Program-made: the position numbers and the translations under genes
Shown: positions 59,453 through 64,000 of the stretch, piece by piece
How the letters are laid out: the number at the start of each line of letters is the position of its first letter
Position numbering within the stretch: the stretch's first letter is position 1
Origin: Paenibacillus terricola
GTDB taxonomy: Bacteria > Bacillota > Bacilli > Paenibacillales > Paenibacillaceae
Assembly: GCF_014779765.1 (NCBI RefSeq)
Contig: NZ_JACXZA010000001.1
Span: 1,533,346-1,597,345 of the forward strand
Reading direction: 5' to 3'
Length of the DNA: 64,000 bases
The notes under the pieces: generated by a model
The model's database searches: none
Seen by the model: the letters and a program-made list of their open reading frames with translations, nothing else
What the model was told of the DNA's origin: nothing

Positions 59453-61206
59453 CCAATGTCTCGCTTCGAAGTGTGCTGACAGCCTTATGGCCGATTATTC
59501 GGCGATACAAGCTAAGTTTCTTGAATCTATTCATTTGCGTACTAGTGACGTCTGTTATCGGAATGGTCTATCCGTACCTGTTCGGTATGCTTGTCGACGA
59601 AGTGTTCTACCATCGGAATCTGGGTTTCTTCAAATTTATCGTTATCGGCTATGGTCTCATCTATCTGACAGAGCAAGGACTTCATCTCGTCCTGAACAGC
59701 GTGTGGACGTACATGGTTACCCGTTTCACATTCGATATCCGTAAACGGCTGTATGAACGCATCGTGTCGCTGAAGGCATCGTACTTTCATTCGAGCAGTA
59801 CAGGTGAGATGATGACGGTCATCAACCGGGATGCGGAAGAAGCGATGAACCTGATTCATTGGAATATTTTCTACCTGTCGGCCAATGCGCTTCGGCTTAT
59901 GACGGCGATTGGGTTCGTGCTGTATGCCAATCTGTATCTAGGTCTGCTTATGATCCTTGTTGTTCCTATTGTTACCTTCACAACGCTCGCTTTCACGCAA
60001 GCAACGAAGAAGCGGATGGATGCACAACGCAAGCAATACGGCAAATTAATGGGCTGGTGCGTCGAAATGCTGTCCGGTCTGCGAGATATTCGGCTGATGG
60101 GCGCTGAACGCTATACTTCTCGTCAGTTTGTTGATAGTGTCGTCACCTATATGCGTTTGAAAAATAAAACGAGCGCCATCCAATTCGGCACCGATCGGGC
60201 GGTTGCGTTCGTGACGCTCGTCTCGGATCTTACTCTCTACATTGTGGCGAGCTTGCTTATTGTGAACGGTCATCTAACGCTTGGGGGATTCATTGCGATG
60301 ATCGAATACTTCTCCCGGGCGAATGGATTGCTTCGGAATATGAGTGGAGCGAATGGCCGTCTTCAGCAAAATAAAGTCAGTCTCGCACGTGTCATTCACT
60401 TGTTGAGCGAGGAGACGGAACCGGCGATGAAAGATGCGCCGAAGCTGGAAGTGATGCGTGGAGACATCGTGTTCGACAACGTCTCCTTCCGCTATCGGCC
60501 CGATACGTCAGTGCTGTCGGGCGTTAATTTACGAATTCGCGGCGGCGAGACCGTCGCGATTGTCGGTAAGAGCGGTGGAGGCAAGAGCACGCTCGTCTCG
60601 TTGCTGCTCCGTATGTACGAACCGGATGAAGGCGAGATTCGGATTGACGGTGTACCGATCTCAGCATGCAGTCTTGCATCTGTCCGACAAGCGGTTGGGG
60701 CTGCATTGCAGGAACCGTATCTGTTTGAAGGAACCATCCGTTCGAATCTACTATGGGGCTGTGGCTCACGAACGGATGAAGAACTGTGGGCTGCATGCCA
60801 GAAGGCATCGATTGCTGAAGAGATTATGCGGCTGCCAGCCGGGCTGGATACACCGTATGGCGGATCAAGCGGTGTAACGATGTCAGGTGGACAGCAGCAG
60901 CGAATCGCGCTGGCGCGAACTTTCTTTAATCAGAAACGTATTGTTGTGTTCGATGAGGCAACTTCGGCGCTTGATGGTGAAGCCGAGCATGCTGTGAAGG
61001 CGGGTTGGCGGCAGATTGGCGATGAAACTACGGTTCTGATTATTGCGCATCGGCTGTCGACGATTCTCGAAGCGGATCAGGTAGCCGTGCTGGAGGATGG
61101 ACAGATTGTTGCGTATGGACCGCATGAGGAGCTTCTTCGTACGAGCGACGCGTATCGCATCTTGTTCGAAGACCAATATTCGGAGCTGGAGGAGGCGGCC
61201 GTATGA
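59449..61206 (+). CDS. ABC exporter half-transporter (first of pair)
   Basis: A 585-residue fused permease/ATPase with six membrane segments (residues about 20-300). The ATPase has Walker A GKSGGGKST (about 373), signature MSGGQQQR (about 478), Walker B VVFDEATSALD with the catalytic Glu (about 500) and H-loop IAHRLST. There is no N-terminal C39 peptidase. Stop and start overlap with both neighbours by four bases. Unlike the pair at 16135, both ATPases here keep all catalytic residues. The substrate is unknown; peptide or lipid export is common for the family. Confidence 0.92.
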   Translation: MTNVSLRSVLTALWPIIRRYKLSFLNLFICVLVTSVIGMVYPYLFGMLVDEVFYHRNLGFFKFIVIGYGLIYLTEQGLHLVLNSVWTYMVTRFTFDIRKRLYERIVSLKASYFHSSSTGEMMTVINRDAEEAMNLIHWNIFYLSANALRLMTAIGFVLYANLYLGLLMILVVPIVTFTTLAFTQATKKRMDAQRKQYGKLMGWCVEMLSGLRDIRLMGAERYTSRQFVDSVVTYMRLKNKTSAIQFGTDRAVAFVTLVSDLTLYIVASLLIVNGHLTLGGFIAMIEYFSRANGLLRNMSGANGRLQQNKVSLARVIHLLSEETEPAMKDAPKLEVMRGDIVFDNVSFRYRPDTSVLSGVNLRIRGGETVAIVGKSGGGKSTLVSLLLRMYEPDEGEIRIDGVPISACSLASVRQAVGAALQEPYLFEGTIRSNLLWGCGSRTDEELWAACQKASIAEEIMRLPAGLDTPYGGSSGVTMSGGQQQRIALARTFFNQKRIVVFDEATSALDGEAEHAVKAGWRQIGDETTVLIIAHRLSTILEADQVAVLEDGQIVAYGPHEELLRTSDAYRILFEDQYSELEEAAV

Positions 61207-62993
61207 AGAAGAAACGTTGGTCCATGCAGCGATTGACGTGGCTGCGTGCTTTTGAGGGCGTATGGCGGAAGCAGCGCAGACTTTTGTTCGGACTTGCGGG
61301 CTTACAGCTCTTGCTATTGGCGCTTGGCATGCTAACGCCGCTTCTGTTCAAGCAGCTAGTCGATCAGGTGATGGTCGCACAGCATCTGCACGCGCTCTGG
61401 TGGATTTGCGGCGGGTATGTTGGCATCTATGTGCTGGACAGTGCGATAAGAGGCGGACAGACGGTTGCGGGTAATCGACTGTCCAACAGACTGACATTCA
61501 CACTGCGTCGAGCAGTATGGAGCCGATATATACGGATGCCGTTCGCCCAATACGAGCGGATGAACAAGGGCGATATGAAAAATCGGATTGAACAGGATGT
61601 CGATGCGGTCGATCGGTTCTTCAGTAAGCAGCTGCTAGACTATGGGTTTAGCTGGTCCTACTTGATTGTTGGCGGCGTGATGATGTTCGTGTTCAGCTGG
61701 CAGCTCACGTTGTTCGGCATGCTAATGGTGCCTTTATCGTTCTGGATGGTTCGTTGGCTTGGTTCAGGCGCTCGACGGACGTCCGAGCAATTACGTCATC
61801 GGTTCGGCCAATATGAAGGCTGGCTTGCTCACTCGCTGCGCGGCTGGAAAGAAATTAAGGCGAGCGGTATGGAGAAACGTGTGACGCTGCAATTTACAGA
61901 ACATTGGCATGCCATATCCAAGGCGTTCTTCCGCCAGCATATGTACTGGTACGGTAACCGATCGTTCCAAGCCGTGAAGGACTTCTTCATTACAAGAATG
62001 AATGTGTATTTCATTGGCGGATTGCTGATTATCTATGGGGACTTGTCGATCGGTACGCTGCTAGTGTTCATGATGTACTACGAACAGTTCTTCTCTCACA
62101 TTGGCAAGATCACCGAGATGGATCTGCAGCTTGCAAGCGATATCCCTTCGCTCGAACGGGTGAAGGAGATGATCGGAGATGTTGAGAAGTCGGATAACGA
62201 GCCTATTAATGAGGGTGGGGAAAAAGCAACGCTAAGTGCGGAGTGGGGTGAATCGTTGCATGCCATTACGTTACGAGATGTAAGTTATCGTTATGAGGGC
62301 ATGGATCGCGATGCGCTAGAGAATGTTTCGCTCCGTGTAGAACGAGGATCTCGTGTGGCGCTCGTTGGACGAAGCGGTTCGGGCAAAAGCACGCTTGCGA
62401 AGCTTATGCTCGGCATGTACGAGCCTTCCGCTGGTGAAGTGAAGGTTGGCGGCCAGTGTGTTAATGAGCTGCGGACATCGGCGCTTCGGAGTGAGATTGG
62501 CGTCGTCATGCAGGACCCGGCGATTTTCAATATGTCCATCGCGGACAATGTACGTCTTGCTCGGCCAGACGCGAGCGGCGCCGAGCTTGAAGAAGCGTGT
62601 AGGCTCGCCTATATGGACGAGTTCGTCAATCAGCTACCGGAACGATACGAGACGATGATTGGCGAGCGAGGCGTGCAGCTCTCGGGTGGTCAGCGCCAAC
62701 GCTTGGCGCTTGCGCGTGTCATTTTGTCCAAGGTGAGTATTGTCGTACTCGATGAAGCGACCTCGATGCTTGACCATGCTTCGGAGGTACAGATTAATGC
62801 AGCGCTCGAACAGTTGGCTGGTGAGCGGACGTTTATCGTTATCGCGCATCGATTCTCCTCGGTCAAACCTTCGGATTGGATTGTGCTGATGGATAACGGA
62901 AGAGTAGTCGATGAAGGTAAGCATGAGGAGTTGTGGGAGCGGAGCGAGTTGTATCGGATGCTGTTTCAGCAGCCGAATGCTAGGGCGGTGTAG
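61203..62993 (+). CDS. ABC exporter half-transporter (second of pair)
   Basis: A 596-residue fused permease/ATPase with a basic N terminus. The ATPase has Walker A GRSGSGKST (about 389), signature LSGGQRQR (about 493), Walker B VVLDEATSMLD (about 513) and H-loop IAHRFSS. It pairs with the 59449 product (ATGA overlap), probably as a heterodimer with two competent ATP sites. ATTGAAC-type intergenic space follows, with no precursor-peptide or maturation gene before the receiver-domain gene at 63059. Confidence 0.92.
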   Translation: MKKKRWSMQRLTWLRAFEGVWRKQRRLLFGLAGLQLLLLALGMLTPLLFKQLVDQVMVAQHLHALWWICGGYVGIYVLDSAIRGGQTVAGNRLSNRLTFTLRRAVWSRYIRMPFAQYERMNKGDMKNRIEQDVDAVDRFFSKQLLDYGFSWSYLIVGGVMMFVFSWQLTLFGMLMVPLSFWMVRWLGSGARRTSEQLRHRFGQYEGWLAHSLRGWKEIKASGMEKRVTLQFTEHWHAISKAFFRQHMYWYGNRSFQAVKDFFITRMNVYFIGGLLIIYGDLSIGTLLVFMMYYEQFFSHIGKITEMDLQLASDIPSLERVKEMIGDVEKSDNEPINEGGEKATLSAEWGESLHAITLRDVSYRYEGMDRDALENVSLRVERGSRVALVGRSGSGKSTLAKLMLGMYEPSAGEVKVGGQCVNELRTSALRSEIGVVMQDPAIFNMSIADNVRLARPDASGAELEEACRLAYMDEFVNQLPERYETMIGERGVQLSGGQRQRLALARVILSKVSIVVLDEATSMLDHASEVQINAALEQLAGERTFIVIAHRFSSVKPSDWIVLMDNGRVVDEGKHEELWERSELYRMLFQQPNARAV

Positions 62994-63058
62994 AACTGCT
63001 AATTCATACAAAGGATCCTTGGCAGGGGAATAGTATAGGAGAGAGGGGAGTAATAGAG

Positions 63059-63418
63059 GTGACACGTACTATTAATTTGTATGTAGACGATCTTCGTGAC
63101 TGTCCTGATGGATTCGTTTTGGCTCGGAACTATCAAGAAGCCATAGATTTGCTTGAAACTCATGATGTTGACATCCTGACGCTTGATCATGACTTAGGAG
63201 AAGATGAGCGTGGGGGCGAGTTACCTAACGGATATGACCTTGTGAAGTACATTTGTGAGAACGGCTTAAGGGCTAATAAGATTTATCTCCATACCGACAA
63301 TCCAGTAGGAAGACGGAATATGTATGAAACGCTGCTAGCGGCGCAAAGACGCGGTTTCATTGCTGAGGATATTGAAATCTATCATTATCCGATTACTGTA
63401 AACAAATATTCAGGATAA
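63059..63418 (+). CDS. cyclic-phosphate-processing receiver domain protein
   Basis: A 119-residue single-domain protein: INLYVDDLRDCPDGFVLARNYQEAIDLL, ILTLDHDLGEDERGGELPNGYDLVKYI and KIYLHTDNPVGRRNMYETL match the cPRR family, a receiver-like fold predicted from comparative genomics to act on cyclic phosphates in RNA repair or signalling contexts. The Asp pair (YVDDLR), the HDLGED motif and HTDN are the expected active-site blocks. The start is GTG 63059 with GAGGGGAG nine bases upstream. It follows the ABC operon after 65 bases; no RNA ligase or CRISPR partner is near. Confidence 0.83.
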   Translation: MTRTINLYVDDLRDCPDGFVLARNYQEAIDLLETHDVDILTLDHDLGEDERGGELPNGYDLVKYICENGLRANKIYLHTDNPVGRRNMYETLLAAQRRGFIAEDIEIYHYPITVNKYSG

Positions 63419-63459
63419 AGATGTGTAGATGTTGCACCCAAAACCATGTTAGTAACTCG

Positions 63460-63487
63460 AAGAGCGCCTCGCGGGCTCTTTGTTTTA
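63460..63487 (+). terminator. terminator after the cPRR gene
   Basis: AAGAGCGC and GGGCTCTT pair imperfectly, followed by TGTTTTATT. Confidence 0.65.
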
Positions 63488-63489
63488 TT

Positions 63490-64000
63490 AGGTCTGTCAG
63501 AGATTTGTGGTTGTCCTATTTTAATAGTTGCTAAGATGCCGTTAGCTGGGAGATGAGCAAGTGTGCCCGCTTAGGTGGTGGCAAGCGGAATGAAGACGAT
63601 GACAAGAACTTAAAAGGTAGCAAGGGGAGAATATAATGATACCTATAATCTGGGATATTATAGTAGAATACTTATTAAGTAAGTATATCGCAGTGGTAAT
63701 TCCAGCTGTATAGGACAAGAAGGGTGTTCACGAGTCAAAGTTGAAGGAAATCACCGCGTTTCAGAAAATGATTCGGTACAACACTTATAAACTTCACAGA
63801 TACAGACACTTCAATCAACAAAATGAAATTCAGAAGATACGGACTAAAGAGTAGATTTGCGAAATGCAGAGACATAATAGTTAGGCGACATTGCCGAAGA
63901 GATATTCAAAGAAGAACCCAAACAGCATTCTATACGAAGAAGAAGTCGCGAAGAAAATGCAGAGAAGAAGATGAACCCAGTGTTACTGGACGCGCCTAGG
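63490..64000. other. AT-rich window end without long genes
   Basis: No frame longer than about 50 codons with a start and ribosome binding site is present. The composition is more AT-rich than the rest of the window. Protein-like pieces are seen: one from 63714 on the plus strand (FQKMIRYNTYKLHRYRHFNQ ... TKE, stop 63852) and one from about 63886 open to the window edge (IAEEIFKEEPKQHSI ... NPVLLDAPR). It may be an eroded accessory segment. Confidence 0.4.
63636..63713 (+). CDS. possible 25-residue hydrophobic peptide
   Basis: ATG 63636 follows AAGGGGAG by six bases and encodes IPIIWDIIVEYLLSKYIAVV and PAV before TAG 63711. The same frame then continues open for 46 codons to TAG 63852. It could be a small membrane-active peptide or a longer gene broken by an amber codon. 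The evidence is a single ribosome binding site plus hydrophobicity. Confidence 0.28.
   Translation: MIPIIWDIIVEYLLSKYIAVVIPAV

Overview
The window looks like chromosomal DNA of a Gram-positive, low-to-moderate GC Firmicute of the Paenibacillus/Bacillus type. The basis is inference from content: strong AGGAGG-type ribosome binding sites with many TTG and GTG starts, sigma-A promoters, intrinsic terminators after most transcription units, a T-box leader, copper-amine-oxidase N-terminal (stalk) domains on secreted proteins, lipoproteins, and homologues of Bacillus YdjO, ComJ, YugH/AlaT, YpsA and YneR. No rRNA, tRNA, CRISPR array, complete insertion sequence or prophage was seen.

Layout. 1-3.4 kb: the tail of a HAD hydrolase, then a 1001-residue protein joining an eCIS-core (DUF4157) region to a Het-C-like region, with no other contractile-injection gene in view. 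3.4-12.7 kb: a TetR-controlled metallo-hydrolase operon with two clear operators, a serine hydrolase, a two-domain cell-wall hydrolase, an NCS2 nucleobase permease, a phosphotransferase, DUF5995, an acetyltransferase, a nitroreductase and the cold-inducible YdjO. 13-16 kb: a stand-alone ComJ-like nuclease-inhibitor gene and a GH95 fucosidase. 16.1-19.8 kb: a heterodimeric ABC exporter. 19.9-20.5 kb: two copies of a hairpin-rich repeat at exactly 320-bp spacing. 20.5-38 kb: housekeeping and accessory genes, including a PCYCGC lipoprotein, a lactonase, two metallopeptidases, an autoregulated SRPBCC-ArsR operon, a ClC channel and a MarR-MFS efflux operon. 38-53 kb: a DinG-like helicase, a MurG-like glycosyltransferase, a CPA2 antiporter behind a transcription attenuator, a secreted beta-propeller protein, an alanine aminotransferase under a T-box whose specifier reads GCU, IMP dehydrogenase, an L,D-transpeptidase and a squalene/phytoene-synthase-like enzyme. 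53-64 kb: small unknown genes and gene remnants, a GH9 cellulase lipoprotein, a three-gene translationally coupled ABC export operon without a visible cargo gene, a cyclic-phosphate-processing receiver-domain protein, and an AT-rich end without long genes.

The best regulatory signals are three repressor-linked promoters (TetR at 3.45 kb, ArsR at 30.86 kb, MarR at 33.63 kb) in which an operator or half-site lies inside the -35/-10 spacer. Two RNA-level controls follow: the T-box at 44.9-45.1 kb and the attenuator at 41.58-41.67 kb. The strongest candidates for undescribed biology are the orphan eCIS-core/Het-C protein, the 320-bp-spaced repeat, the antiporter attenuator and the cargo-less export operon. 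All function calls come from reading motifs and recalling families; no database search was run.
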